This document shows positions 35,301-47,741 of a stretch of DNA of 64,000 nt, one piece after another (within the stretch, counting starts at the first letter, position 1; each line of letters opens with the position of its first letter). The notes beneath the pieces were generated by a model, which ran no database searches, was not told the DNA's origin, and saw only the letters and a program-made list of their open reading frames with translations. The stretch is from Dipylidium caninum. Taxonomy: Eukaryota; Platyhelminthes; Cestoda; Cyclophyllidea; Dipylidiidae. Position numbers and translations under genes: made by a program. The stretch covers positions 62,001 through 126,000 of the forward strand of contig QEYB01000050.1 of the NCBI GenBank assembly GCA_017562135.1. The letters are read 5' to 3'.

Positions 35301-37709
35301 TCACAGAACCCGGTTTATTTTTGGCCTTTACAACGACTACTAACTGCGTTACTGGTTATTTTTGTTTATAAAGGAACCGCTGGGACCGTTTGCGTTTTTA
35401 TCGTACGAGAAAGGCCAATCAAAGAGCGAACAGTGCCGATTGTTCTGTGAGTCATTTTTTGGTTACGTAGACTTTTTCCTAATTGCATTGCCTCTATTCT
35501 TCCATTTCCCCTAGACCGATGACTTGGAAAATAATTCAATGGAACAAAAAGCCAAAGGTGAGCGATCAACTACAATGAATGATAGGTGGTTCTACTACCT
35601 GCTTTATGTGAACCTCTGATGTGTCTCTTTTTAAACTAATTTCTATTACTTAACTATATGACTGATTTTCTTCATTAGAGCGCATCTTTCGGCTGTTTGA
35701 TAAGTCGCCTATCTGCATACTCCACGAATACTGCCAAGGTGTACTACATGTGCAGTCAACTTTCAAACCGGTTTTGATTGAAAACATGAAACAACTCTTT
35801 CACTATGCCATCGTTGTCAACAATGTGACCTATCCGACTGGCTCAGGAAATAGCAAAAAATTGGCTCGCTCTGAAGCCGGTTAGTTATTACATGAATCCC
35901 TAACTTGTATCTCCGATTAAGTGCCTCGCTGTCTTTGTTTTCACACATTTGAATTCCTACTTATTTGCTATTTAGAAATTAGTCACCCCACGGTAGACAC
36001 ATTTTGTTTTCGGCAATTTCTTCCTAAAGATAGACAGCGCGCTTTATCCTGTGTTCTGCAGCACGTTTAGCTTTAATTGAAATGCTGCCGGAATACAAGG
36101 CGTTTTGTGAGGAGAAGATGCAGTCAGGGTCGCCGACCACGGAATCGACTGCTACTACATTGTCTGAAGCGGATCTTGACCTTTTTCGAACTGTTGGGGT
36201 CACCGACAGACAGGTGTATGACATAGTAATTGCCAGACAGCTTAACTGTGCCGCTCCCTACGCTATATTCGGGGAATACGTCAAGCGTCATTGCATTCCA
36301 GAAAGTGATGTCCAATCAAATATGAGCATTCGCGGGAAAAACAATCATATTTATGAAATCAGAGTTGGAGAACATCGTGTGCAAGTGAGTTATTGCATTT
36401 CTTTGTCTAGACAATGTGAACTACAATTATTTATAATAATTTTGATGTAAAAAATGGGGATTGTTAGGTATACTTCTCTCAAGACGCAATCAATCTAAAG
36501 CTTCTATTCATAAATTCATCCATATGCTTAAGCATAATTTCGGGAATTTTGACTTATGGAAAATCTTGGAGTTCCTCTCGTGTTCCATTTTGCTGTAGTT
36601 GCCGATCCTACATTATTTGTGTTTTCAATGACAGCTTCCAGACCAAGCTTTGAGGAATTAATAGGCTTTTTACAAGAATCACTACAGTTTTTGTGTTAGA
36701 TATATAGCAACCATGGTCCTTGAGCCGTTAAAAACACTTCTGTCCAATCCTTAACATTAAACTGTTTCAGTGATTCGTGGTTAAAGTTCTAAATCGCGAG
36801 TTCACGTGTCTTCTAGCCTCCCTGACTGTACACTTTTCGCCCATCCATTGATAAGTTTCAATGAAAAGTTGCGGTTGTGTGTAGTAAGACCGCCGAAATT
36901 CATTTACAAGTATGGGGTTGTGAGCAATTTCATTTTACTAGGTACATCAGCAAACATTGGTTAGGGGGGTTATTATATGCAGATTCGCAACTCTGCAACT
37001 ACGGGAAACTGCAGTGCGTATATTCTCAATAGAAACGAATATATTCTGAGAAATGGAGTCTTTGATAGCCCAAAAAAATACTTGACCATCTCCGGTGGTC
37101 ACCTTGTTTGTCACTCCATCATATCTATGAAATCTGGGCCCTTGTTATGCAATTCTTTACTTCCTTTTGAGGGGAAGAGACTGCTCTTGCTGAAAATATT
37201 TTGCATATTGCAGCAGTTAGTAGTTTCACTGAAAAGTTGTGGCCCTGAATAGCTAAATAGATTTTCATTGTTTCTATTTGCGTCAGGTGCAATGCAAAAA
37301 TAAACGCTTCGGCCGCAATCACGCAGCACAAGAGATGTTAGCAATATTGCACCCAACATTCAAGACTTGGGCTGATTTCCTTGAACTCTACGGACCGAAC
37401 ACTAAGCCAGATAGGAAGTCGGAAAATGAAGCTATTCTTGATGCACAGACTAGGCACTCCAATTCCGTAAAAACGGGCGTAATTCGCATTCTGAAAGCAA
37501 AAATGTTGGAGTTGAGTTATCAGTGGGTGAGTTTCGTTTTCCTTCAATTATCAACGTATCTTCTTCAGGAGGCATGTGAAGAAGGGAAACGAAAAGGCAA
37601 ATTCAATGTTTCACCGGACCACCTCCCTGTCGTCCACTTCCATCCAGACTCTGCTACTAATGTATATTCTTATCCTCCTCCCGATCCGTCTAATCCTGAG
37701 TCAACCTGA
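32324..37709 (+). CDS. DGCR8: DGCR8 / Pasha, Microprocessor RNA-binding subunit, eleven exons
   Basis: Partner of Drosha that recognises primary microRNA hairpins in the nucleus. Exons: 32324-32444, 32724-32950, 33019-33277, 33490-33575, 33888-33991, 35374-35446, 35515-35557, 35679-35879, 36062-36384, 37287-37526, 37569-37709; the joined frame is 605 codons plus stop. Seen in order: WW-type dimerisation segment (~49-80, LPENWVKLLHDSGLSIYF), IPCLNY (~97-102) whose cysteine matches the haem-ligand Cys352 of human DGCR8, an acidic region (~150-190), a PPPKRP basic patch, a helix with the RNA-binding W/R pattern (NRWDRLRFYRTRKANQR, ~267-283), dsRBD1 (~314-382), dsRBD2 (~425-505, with KNKRFGRNHAAQEML) and a C-terminal helix that binds Drosha in the human protein (~540-570). 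Likely polyadenylation signals: ATTAAA at 37752 and AATAAA at 37850. Intron 5 (33992-35373) carries a piggyBac remnant. The start is the first ATG of an open first exon and is well supported by phase. Confidence 0.94.
34412..34655 (+). mobile_element. piggyBac transposase C-terminal zinc-ribbon fragment in DGCR8 intron 5, possible alternative last exon
   Basis: The frame encodes about 80 residues ending in the cysteine-rich domain typical of piggyBac transposases: CRVC, then CEIC, then C-x(3)-CFKIYHE before a stop (CxxC...CxxC...CxxxCFxxYH). The first residues (YDLVKNLL) also resemble the helix that precedes this domain in piggyBac proteins. I find no catalytic DDD core upstream and no clear terminal repeats. 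An acceptor (TTCTTTAG) lies exactly at 34411, in the phase that continues DGCR8 exon 5 (codon AG|A), so splicing 33991 to 34412 would give a DGCR8 N-terminal half fused to the piggyBac domain and lacking both dsRNA-binding domains. It is either an exonised transposon domain or a transposon relic whose acceptor is coincidental. Confidence 0.75.
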
Positions 37710-39524
37710 GCTCTAGCTCTTTTAAATTTGTACATATACGAATACAGGCATATTAAAGTTGCGTTCTGTTTGAGTAATCTTTTCCCCTATAAGTGAAGCT
37801 CATAAATGAAGCGATTTCTTTGTACCACCTTAGGCCACTAAGTCATTGCAATAAAAGAGAACTTTTGAGCACCATAGCGCGCAATGTGTAGGCTATGGAC
37901 CTCGGTTCTCTTTAGTCAGATATCTTTATGAAAAATATGATATTTTGAGTCACGACGGCAAACATTCCGTTTTACATTGTTAATGGGGGGTAAATTGAGA
38001 GTTATTCCGGCTCAATTCCGCATCTTAAAAGTATACATTATCAGAGGTCTCCTTGGTATTTTCAAGGTGTTCGGTTAGGCCCTCGATTTTCATTAAAGAC
38101 TGTCCCATCTTCCGAGTGAAGAGCATGAGAGCATGTTTAGTATGAATTGGGGGGTGCTGGAGTTTAAAAGGATAATAGGGTTGCGGAGATTTTGACGTCT
38201 TAATTCGACCTCAGGGCCCATATACTTTCTCATATCAGACTTGAAGGAGGACTAGCTTATTAACGGTTGATGTGAGAGATCGGCCACAATGTGATGTCAT
38301 GCGTCATTGCGAGTCGTCTCTCGGTTCGGAATATGTCAATATGTGCCCGTCGATAAGCCCTAAAGAGGGGAGAAAAACATGACGACGAGCGAAAGCTAAT
38401 TATCAATGGAACCCACACATAAGATAAAATTCGCAAAATCTTGGTTTAATGCCTACGTTGCCTGCTTGAAGACTAGAGCGGAATGCACGCTCAGCCAAAC
38501 TATTAGATTTAGTAAATAATTAGATTTAATAATCCAAATCTAAATTTTAAGCAAATTTTAGAACTCTTCTTGTTCTTATTACGTCATTTAAGTTGGCTTC
38601 GCTAGTTTGGCTCTATAACTAAGTTATTTGGTATAAATACTATACGTTGGTATATACTTTGCCCCTAGGTCGAAACATCGAACAACCCAGATGCGCACCG
38701 GTTTTACCGCGAAAGAAGTTACGCCCTTAGTCAGAGCGATCTGCGGAGAGGGATTAGCTAATTCTCGTAATTTTTCGTTTTATTACTCTTTTAAGATTTC
38801 AATCTGCTTGTTTCATATGCCGTGCAACTTTTAAACAGGTAGCTATCTCTGAAGACTGTTATTTTAGGAGCGCCAAAGACCACACTGATTTTCTTGAAAT
38901 AAAACCCGATTGCCTAAGTAAGATGAGTTATTAAACCCGATGTACATAGTTATAGATCAGCTTCCACTGATTAGTTCTGTGAATATCCGCCATCAATTGA
39001 CTCTGCTTCAGAACCTTGTAGGTAGTCTTTATTACTTGGGTTTTAGCACACGCCCTGCAGTCCCGTAAATATCTTTTCCTCTTAGAACCCACAAAAGCGA
39101 TTCGACAGTGTATTCCTTTTTTTGGTATTATTGAAGCGGGATCAGGTGCTCTCTCCGATCCCACTTACCTCTCGTAGGCCGAAGCGTAATTTCCTGCAAC
39201 AAATTAACGGTAACATGTGTGCTGGACAGTCGGCAAAGGAAAATATTTTTCGATCGTAAGCTGGTTGCTTTTACTGATATTATCATTGTTAGTTTTTCGA
39301 CGGCATGTTCGTATGGCAGTTCCTCTACCTATTTCCTTTATTATTTCATTTCAAGTTTGAAAGTCAGATAAGTATTTGTAAACTAGGAATCCTACTTGGT
39401 ACCCGCTGTTATAACCGTTAAATCCGTTTTTGAGTCTTATGTTCTGATTGCAATTCGTGTATACTCTCGATTACGCAAAGTGAATATTACGTAAGAAATT
39501 GACGGTTGTGTATGTTTTTGGTAG
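37710..39524. other. Spacer between DGCR8 and TUBGCP3
   Basis: Holds the DGCR8 polyadenylation signals. The missing N-terminal exons of TUBGCP3 should lie here. A plus-strand frame near 39010-39177 (ending at a stop) was considered but shows no GCP3 signature. Confidence 0.4.
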
Positions 39525-42500
39525 TAATCTCTCGACTGGGTTAAACATCGACTCAAGCCGAGATCACGCGTCGAGTAACCAAACAACTGCTTCTTTATGG
39601 GGCACCGCCTCAAATATGGGCGCTTTTGATCGCAGTGCTGGCAGCCGTCGTGCATATCGGCCGCAGCCTCCAAATAAAAGTAAGCATCTAAAGCCTTTTT
39701 TAAATTAGCGTGTTTATGGTTTTCAAGTACTCCGAACTAATGTTTATTAGTCAAACTTATTTTCCTCAACATGTTATTGTTGATTTTGGAGTTAATGATA
39801 GTCTGTTTCTAACATGCACTTGAAGACGAATCGACGATTATTTATTATGTTTACATCGGCTAAATGAGATGTTAAGATCTTCCCCAATTTTTCTTTAGTA
39901 AGCCCGGGTATCTCGCCGGTTGAGCAGGATCTATTGAGGGAAGTCATTCTAACCCTCTCAGGCGCCAGCGGCTCTCTCATTCAATATGATCCTACGCTTG
40001 ACGCTTTCGTGGTGCGTTTTCTTGCTTTAACCTTATAATTTTGCTCAATTTATGTATTTGAGCATGTAAATATATGTAATCAATCACCTCCCATGCAGTT
40101 CACACCCTGCTTTGGTCATCAGCTGGTCATTTACTAACAATGAAATCAGTCTCTTTTCTTCAGCCTTCTCCAAACCTTACACTCTCACCGTCCATACAGA
40201 CGCATATACTGCGTATTTCGGTATGTGGCTGGCTATATAAACGTTTGAGAGAATTTGTCAGGGGCGCCCGAGAAGATCCTAATGCTGGTAAAGTTATGCT
40301 TTCTTTGGCTCTTTCAATTGACGAACATCTAACGGAATACCTTCGATTGCTTACCATGCTTGAAGTGAGTTTTTGCTTTTCTCTAGATGATGTTCCTAGT
40401 ATTGCAATTAGTAATATAATAATTTAGATAAACATGTTTTTAATCTTCTTTCCTCAAGGCTCGGATGAATAATAATTCGGAGATAGAAAATTTGGATGTC
40501 AGCTCGAATCCTCCCAATATCTCTGGACAATTTTCTGCTGCACCTTCGATGGTTTCTGTAGTCGGTGGTAGCCAGTCAGATACTGCTCTGAATAGACAAC
40601 CTTTAACGTTGGTTCAACTGTCAAATTGGCTAATGGAGCCTAAGAGACGCCTTAAAATACTCACATCTCTAGCTGACGTTTGTGCTCCACTGAAAGGCGG
40701 AGCACTTGTATCCAAGGTATTCTCTGAGGCGAATATTTCCGTCTCCCTTGTTTATTCTTTCTCTCTGGTATCCCAAATCGATGGTAGTGACGTTTGTCCA
40801 TAGTTTCTAATCAAATCATAACCTGATTACGTCGAGTTTTCGGCCAAAAATATGTAAAAAAAGTTCGTAAAAGTAAATATGTTGAACCGTTTTTTCGTAT
40901 GTGTTGTCAAAATACCTTTTGAATCTTCTGGCTCTCGAAAACGCACTCATTGATTAAATCATTCGTCGCATCCATCGGGATTAACACCAACTAACAAAAA
41001 AGCATTTCAGAAATTTTTGTGACTATGGTATTGCTACTCCGCTTTCTTTTTTTTCCTAGGAACTGTTCAAATGGCATGAAAAAAGATTATTAGCTCTTGA
41101 TTATTGGAAGTTTAATTTATTTTTTTCCCACTTATTTAATTCGCAACTCGATTAATGAAATAGTCTATTTATCATAGTTCTGTAAAACAATAATGGTCAC
41201 AAACATCATGAAACAGCGAATTATTGTTAATAAAACGTGCCGACATTCTCACCTTATAACTTTATTATTCTTACATGATCCAATTATGTCATGAGGCATG
41301 CAAAATTTGCCGCTGTACTGAAATTAAAAAAAACCACTATAATCAGATACTTAACCTATGCATGTAGTAATAGGTTCAGTTTCCTTTTTAGACGGTAACT
41401 TCTTTGACCTTTTTGTGGGTATTTCATGTTTTGCACATTTGGTTATTTTTTTGCCCTGTAGGTCTATGAAATGAGCCAACATGGTGGACCTCAAATTCAA
41501 GCCATGTTGACTACCATTCTTGTTGCCGTTACACGAACTATCCACGAAATGATTTCATTGTGGATCTACGATGGACGTCTTTCATCTGACACCAATCAGG
41601 AATTTTTCGTCACAGTCAACCCCTCCGTTAGCAATGAGAGTTTGTGGACCGACAAATATGGCCTCAGAAAACCTATGATCCCTGTTTTCATCCATGAGAA
41701 TCAGGCTAGAAAGGTTTGTCTTTTTGCGGAGACTTTGTATGAACTCTTTACACTTGTCATAAAAGGCTATTAATGATTTGAATACATCTGTGTCTAATGA
41801 AGTCTTAAAATTTTTTCATCCTGTGAATGTTATGTCTTCTTTAATTTTAGATTTTATTGGTCGGAAAATCTGTTAATTTCCTGATGCATGTCTGTGGCGA
41901 TTCTCTTGTCTTCAAAGACTTGGAGGCAATTCGTAACACCCGGATAAAACGAAGTAGGTTCCGTCTTATATTGTGATCCTAGTATGGCGATAAACTCAGC
42001 TTTTACATTTCATGAATTTGATTTATTTAATGCGAAAACTGACATCTCACTCTAATATAATTTCGTTTTGTAGTTGAGTCTATTTTTGACCAAGTTTTCG
42101 ACAACTCCTTTGATTTAATGATATCTACCGGCTACACTCACGTCTCTAAACATCTCCTTAAAATCTTATTTGAAAAGTATCACCTCGTGGACCACTTGAC
42201 GGTAAGCAATTTGAATGGTAACACTCTATTTGCAATCTTAATTACACCATATTAGTTCGACTCTTTTTTATTCCGCACTCCATTTGAGGATTTTATTGTT
42301 TAGTGTTATCAGGGACACTTTTTCTTGTGGATAACACCACTAAGGGTTGTGAATACCGTCCCCTTGAACATTGGGACTGATTGTGAAGAGTTCATCAGCC
42401 ATCGCTTTCCACTTACTGTTCATTATTAATCAACCTTACTCCATCTTTAGATCTTATTCGAATAATTTACCTCAACTTCAGTTGAGTTTTCGCTGTCTAT

Positions 42501-43918
42501 TGACATAACTTCATCATATTGTTTCCTAGTCCTTGATCAACCTTTTTTCTACCAGGCCTGCCGAAAATTCCTCCTATTGGGTCAGGGCGATTTCATTCAA
42601 CGTTTGATGGACTTGTTGGAGTAAGTTTATGTAATTTCTCTTGCCCCTCACCTGCTTTTGAACGCAAATTTGCGCCGAACCCATCCTCTGAATAAATTTT
42701 TGAGAACGCGTTCCACCTTATGTTACTGTCTTAGTGTTTGTTAAAATTGTACATTGGGACGTAATTTATTTTTTTGGTTTTCAAGTAAAGATTCCTTAAC
42801 ACACAAGCCAAGTCCTCTTTGAATTATGCATTCAAACTTGCAATCCTCAACTTATTTCATTTGCATATTAAAGTACCTTTGGGGCAACCTTGAATTTACT
42901 ACCATAACAAGATGAAGTGTATTTTGTTCTTTAAATGAAGACCGGAACTTGGGTTGCCGGCTGAGTCCATAATGCGCCATCGCCTTAATGAAGTGCTAGA
43001 GACAGCAATTCGTGATACTAATGCGCAATATGAAGACTCCGAAATCCTCCAAAGGTTGAACGTTGAAATCCTGGAAACTGCCGATGGTGGGTACGCAGTA
43101 TTTTAGCTGTTCTATAGTCTGGATTTTCCGTTTTATTTATTCACTAACTTACCAATTGGTCCTCTTGAATTTAACCAGTAGTTGTTTCCTCTTCATTGTA
43201 TTGTGTAGTTTAATCATTGTGTTGGAAGGCAAGTATTAACTGATATCGAAATTGTAAGTGACGCTTGGTTAAAATGCGAAATATAATCAACTATCCTAGT
43301 TTATAGCGACTGTGAAATGATCCTTGAATGTGTTGTAGGGTATGTCATAGGGGAATCATTTAGTAACTTTTGCTACATGAATGTTAATTCCATTCTTTCA
43401 TCCAACTAGGCCGTTTCTGATAAATACATTAATGATATTATGTGCCCCTGGCTTTTGAAGATAGTACCGGTCAGTACATCATTTCTTCTTACAGTTGCGG
43501 GTAAATTTAGTCTTCTCCAAGACCCAGACCCATACGAGATGAGTTTTGATTAAGTAAAATTACCGTTCTTATGATAAGCCTGCTAGTTATTTTCGTTCTG
43601 ATCATCTATTACTGTACCAATCTCCTTAAAGGCGACAGCGGTTGGGACGTCTTCTCCCTTGGCTACAGAGTTGATGGCCCACTCTCCACCATCTTCACTC
43701 CCGACTGCCGTCTCTTTTACCTCAAGGCCTTCAGTTTCCTTTGGCGCCTCAAGCGGATGGAATTCACTCTTTGTGGCCTATGGCGGGATCAGCTGCTTCT
43801 GGCGCGCCTCCCACATGGGCTCTCCGAGGACCTTACTCCTCTTCTTCACATTGTTCAACTCCTTGGGGCAGAGTTTAGACACTTTGTCCTTCAATTGCAG
43901 TACTACGTAAACTTTGAG
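39525..43918 (+). CDS. TUBGCP3: Gamma-tubulin complex protein 3, N-terminal, GRIP1 and part of GRIP2 exons
   Basis: Core subunit of the gamma-tubulin ring complex that nucleates microtubules at centrosomes. Exons: about 39525-39679, then 39899-40011, 40164-40364, 40459-40716, 41462-41713, 41851-41953, 42074-42201, 42556-42620, 42941-43086 and 43632-43918, all phase-consistent. The match to human GCP3 is continuous: EQDLLREVILTLSG, VCGWLYKRLREFV, LSLALSIDEHLTEYLRLL, MEPKRRLKILTSLADVC, ISLWIYDGRLSSDTNQEFFV, LWTDKYGLRKPMIPVF, KILLVGKSVNFLMHVC, ILFEKYHLVDHL, CRKFLLLGQGDFIQRLMDLL, SGWDVFSLGYRVDGPLSTIFT and FLWRLKRMEF. GLRKPMIP and LLGQGDFI mark GCP3 rather than GCP2. Upstream N-terminal exons were not found. 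The remaining GRIP2 exons follow at about 44432-45340 (separate entry). Confidence 0.93.
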
Positions 43919-44431
43919 GTGCATTTTGATTACACTGCTGTTGTGTGTCTTCATCCTCGAGGCCTTGGTAAAACATGCAGGGTCTGAAGAGTAGGGAGAC
44001 AGGCGGAAGAACACTTAAAAATTCTATATAATAGATGAGAGATTATAATTGTTCGAATTGGGACTTCCATCGGGCCTTCGGCTTGTATCCAATATCAATT
44101 TGGATGACGTTTTTGTAACCACTTAGTTGAAATGCTATCAGGAATTTCATATTCAGCCAGAAGGCAGGAATGTTTGGTATCTGTATCAAAGGATCTATTT
44201 CTTTTGCTTTACTCGCACAATGTAGACCGTCGTGTTTATTTCATTTATATTACTGTAGGAAAAGTATTAAAATCGAGCTGTTTTTTTATAATGCATTTTT
44301 GCTAGCTATGCACAAAAACACTAATGCCTCATCGAGATTTCTTTTACATAAGCGTTTTATTTGTTCTTCATTTCTTTAGGTCCCATGGATTCGAGGAGGA
44401 TTATGCCGTAATTTTATGTAGATTGGTAATA

Positions 44432-45345
44432 TGCTAGCATGGTGGATGTTAGGACTGTCCCTTATCTGTTCAGAAATTTCATAATTGCAACTGACTGGAT
44501 GAGGTCAGTCGAACGGACCCACAAGGCATTTCTGGGCAATGTGATTTCTCGCTGTCTATTGGATCAGAATCGCGGAGACTCGTTACACTAGAGCGGATTT
44601 TTGATGTTTATGTGACTTTTTCCAACTCAATCAAGGACTTGGCAAGATTTTGGGCCCAAGTGAATTGGTGATTAGATTCGATTCAGGAACGAGTAGGCTT
44701 TTAAATGAATTTAAACTACTACTACTACTACTACATTATGCATTTTAGACAGAGTGTAATAGTCGTGTGACAACGATCCATTCATGAATGCGTCACATTC
44801 TTTTAACCTTATCCGTTTACACTCTCCAGATTGGGGGATAAGCTGGTCAGAGCGGAAGTCAGGGAAGTGGGGGACTTGCAACACTTCAGAAAGTCAAGAG
44901 ATTGCCAGACGCAAAGTATTCGTCGAGGCAACTATCAGTCCGTTAATTGCACGAATTCGTGTTCTCACATCTAGCTATAATGGTTGTTTTAACCCCTTTG
45001 TTCTTCTGGTGAGCTAGGTATGTTTGTTTTTTTAAATTCGTGATTTTTTAAGTTGCTCCAATATTTCATCCTTAGGTGCATTTTCATGGATTATCGTGTT
45101 ATTTTAAATACTTATAACCCTCAAAGGTAAAGGTAGTTCATCGACGTGAGTTGGCAAGGTCTTTTATTGAAACGGGGAATTTGGCAAGGTTTAATATTTT
45201 AAAAAAATGTCTTCTTTATTAGATTATGGTCACGAAATTCATGAACATGTTGCAGAACCACACGGATCAGAGTCTTCGACTCCTCGTACAGAATCTCAAC
45301 TTCAATGTTCATTATGTGGACGGATACGTAGAAAGCTGAGCCATA
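44432..45345 (+). CDS. TUBGCP3: TUBGCP3 C-terminal (GRIP2) exons, frame broken
   Basis: Downstream continuation of TUBGCP3. At about 44432-44588 the frame reads RTHKAFLGNVISRCLLD, as human GCP3 AAHEVFLDTIISRCLLD. The alignment then continues in another frame (SRRLVTLERIFDVYVTF...) after about 44562, where one added G in TTGG would restore the frame. At 44840-45010 KVFVEATISPLIARIRVLTSSYNGCFNPFVLLV matches the human SQLRILTHFYQGIVQQFLVLL segment in its central part. Around 45165-45300 LARFNILKK and LLDYGHEIHEH (human RFLSFRLDFNEHY) are in different frames across an A7 homopolymer at about 45201-45207. Exon ends here are approximate. Because the surrounding exons are intact, assembly indels are likelier than gene decay. 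After the last match the C-terminus is unclear. Confidence 0.7.
44715..44734. repeat. ACT trinucleotide microsatellite
   Basis: A perfect run of about six to seven ACT/CTA units inside the TUBGCP3 C-terminal region, between two coding segments and thus probably intronic. Confidence 0.9.
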
Positions 45346-46371
45346 AAAACTACTTAACTTCCTCAAATTTTCTCATTCCATGTATCATGTTCTATATACT
45401 TCCTTCGAGCAGATTATTTTTCATAGGGCTTGACTGTAATGATCCTGCGTGTAATAATTGTTCTTATATGTTATTTCCTCCACCAACACGAGTGAAGCCC
45501 GCACATTCTTCATTATGCTTATGGACTTGGGGGGTTGGATATGTCGGGGCGTCTGGTTTCTTCGATGCTGCCTGTCTTGGGGCGTGGTCATCAGTCTTCC
45601 CGTTACTGCCAACGATGATCTCGTAGCAAAGTTGTATGCGAGGGATGCATACAAAGGGTTTGATTTTGGTGGCTAATGTTGTATGCATTTGATGTTGTGC
45701 TGAAGGTCCGACAAGTTTATTCGCAAATGACGAACGTAATTATGCGTTGTGCGATTTTAATGTTGGCTGAGAAGCTTAAAATTGCCTCCCTCTCAGCAGA
45801 AAGTAGCATTTATAGCGGTAGGATAAATTGCTGTATCGTTTGTCTTAGTTAGAACTTTCTGCTGGGGACTAATAAAACCCATCCTACCCTTGTTTGTTTA
45901 GACCATTTATTATGCGCCTAATTAAGTTGCGAGGGTGCTGTCGGCTGACTGCGTGCTTGCGGTTGTGCGTTTCGCAATCGTTCAGCTTTTAACTTTATTC
46001 TCTGACTTTCCTCGGGGGACACTTCTGGCTTGTTTGAGATTTTCCGTTTTTACCATCTCAACTGGACTTGAAATGCGAATAATGTAACAAATAGGGGGCA
46101 ACTTCATTCACAATGTTTGTATTCCCGAAACCGTATTTGACATTTGTAACCCACCTCGATTGTCGCTTTACCACCAGCACCCGAAAAGCATTAGTAGCAC
46201 CTAGAGAGTAGTAGCCGACGCTTTGCTGTTTTATCCGATAATGTCAACACTATTCTCTTAGGTCGAAATTTGGATATATGACTGATCATTTTCAAACCGA
46301 TATGTATAGTTCTGTTCTCCAGCTTTGTTAACTGCCTATCTTTCGACACTATTTTTTTCTTTTTATTACAG
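45346..46371. other. Spacer between TUBGCP3 and MRPS16
   Basis: Open frames run on from the TUBGCP3 tail to about 45626 and a minus-strand frame covers 45421-45688, but neither has a family signature. A pyrimidine-rich acceptor at 46371 precedes the first recognisable MRPS16 exon, so a 5' exon of that gene may lie here. Confidence 0.4.
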
Positions 46372-46398
46372 TCTTGCCCTATTTGGATTGATCTGAAT

Positions 46399-47741
46399 AT
46401 GCTATCAACCCACCCCGGACGAGCAAACATTCTCGCCCCCTTCTGTCGTCATCTTCGATCTATACCGTCTGAGAGACTGAAGAAGTTGATCTCTAAAGAA
46501 GGCGAAAGTTTAGGTGGTTCAATTGTTCCGGGTGCCGATCGGCTCAGCTCTTGGTGGCTACCTCAGCCCTACGATTTGACCAAAAAGGTGGTCGGTATGC
46601 GTCCCGTAAAGCCCCTCCCACAGCTTCGCATTAGCATGGTTCGCGAGGGTTGCACTAATCGACCATTTTACACCATACAAGTGCGAACTCTTGTCATTAC
46701 TTTGCTGGCTGGCTTTTTTAACTTGGTGCTCTACTTCCTTAATCTATTACCTTTTGCTTATCCCTTTAGTTGATTATAATTTTGGGAGATATTGGTTCGT
46801 TCAGCTTCTAGTCTGCCTAAAAATGCATATTGCTGCGCTGATGCGCCGGCAGGCATTTATGGGTCCCCCAATTCCCGACGTAGTTTGAATTATTGTATTA
46901 TATACCATGTATTATTTATGATTTCTGTGAAATTTGAAAGAGGCATAGCTCATACTCTACAGTTTTTCTTTAAAATTGTTTTTGAAGAGAGGTTTTAAAT
47001 CACAGTTCTATCCATCAGATTTTATTATCTTTAGTGACATTGATTCATACTTGTTGAATTTAATTACTAAGCTGGTTAATCTGGGGTGATTTTCTGCGTT
47101 TTCAAGGTCTAAGAAATGCAAAACATCTGTAATGTCAACTCTGTGTTTCAGTCTTGACCGTTGAGTAACTCCTCTATGGCACACATATTCGTTGATGTTG
47201 AGATTATAGTTATCTTGAGGGGTTCATGTTAATTGAAGGCAACACTTTCGGAACACATTGGTTCATGTATTGATTATTCATTTTTGCTTCACATTTTCCT
47301 TATCTGTATGTTTTCGGTAAACAGGTAAAGTCAAGTCAGGCCCATGGGAAGGATCAGGGTATAGAACAAGTTGGGTGTTGGGATCCCTTTCCTAATCGCG
47401 ATCATGGGGAGCAACTAGTTGGTCTGAACGTGGAACGTATCCTCTATTGGATAAGTCAAGGTGCTCAACCCACAGAACGCGTCGCTGAACTTCTTGGACT
47501 CGCAGGCATTCTCCCCATCCATCCACATTCGTTATTGGTTGCTCACAGGACTAGGCTGGCGGTAAAAAAGCTGGCGGAAGCTGCGAAACCTATTCAAAAG
47601 GAAACATCGACAAGCGCGGAGGATGAGACAGAACAGGATATGGGTGATGCAAAGGAGGGAGATCAAGCTGAATTCAGAGCTGACTCTGTTTGGCGAAAGA
47701 AAAATTCTGGCGAGCACTGGTGGCGACATGGCTTGATATAA
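46399..47741 (+). CDS. MRPS16: Mitochondrial small-subunit ribosomal protein bS16m
   Basis: Component of the mitochondrial 28S ribosomal subunit. Exons 46399-46680 (open from an acceptor at 46371) and 47325-47741 join in phase to give 232 codons if ATG 46399 is the start. The bS16 core starts at about residue 77: LRISMVREGCTNRPFYTIQ, then across the intron VGCWDPFPN, GEQLVGLNVERILYWISQGAQPTERVAELLGLAGILP, close to human MRPS16 (GGCTNRPFY, GSYDPLPN, LLGLAGFFPLHP). The N-terminal extension of about 75 residues is far longer than in the human protein (137 residues) and could hold the mitochondrial targeting signal; if an upstream exon exists, the true start is earlier. The C-terminal tail is acidic and ends in SGEHWWRHGLI. 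Confidence 0.92.
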
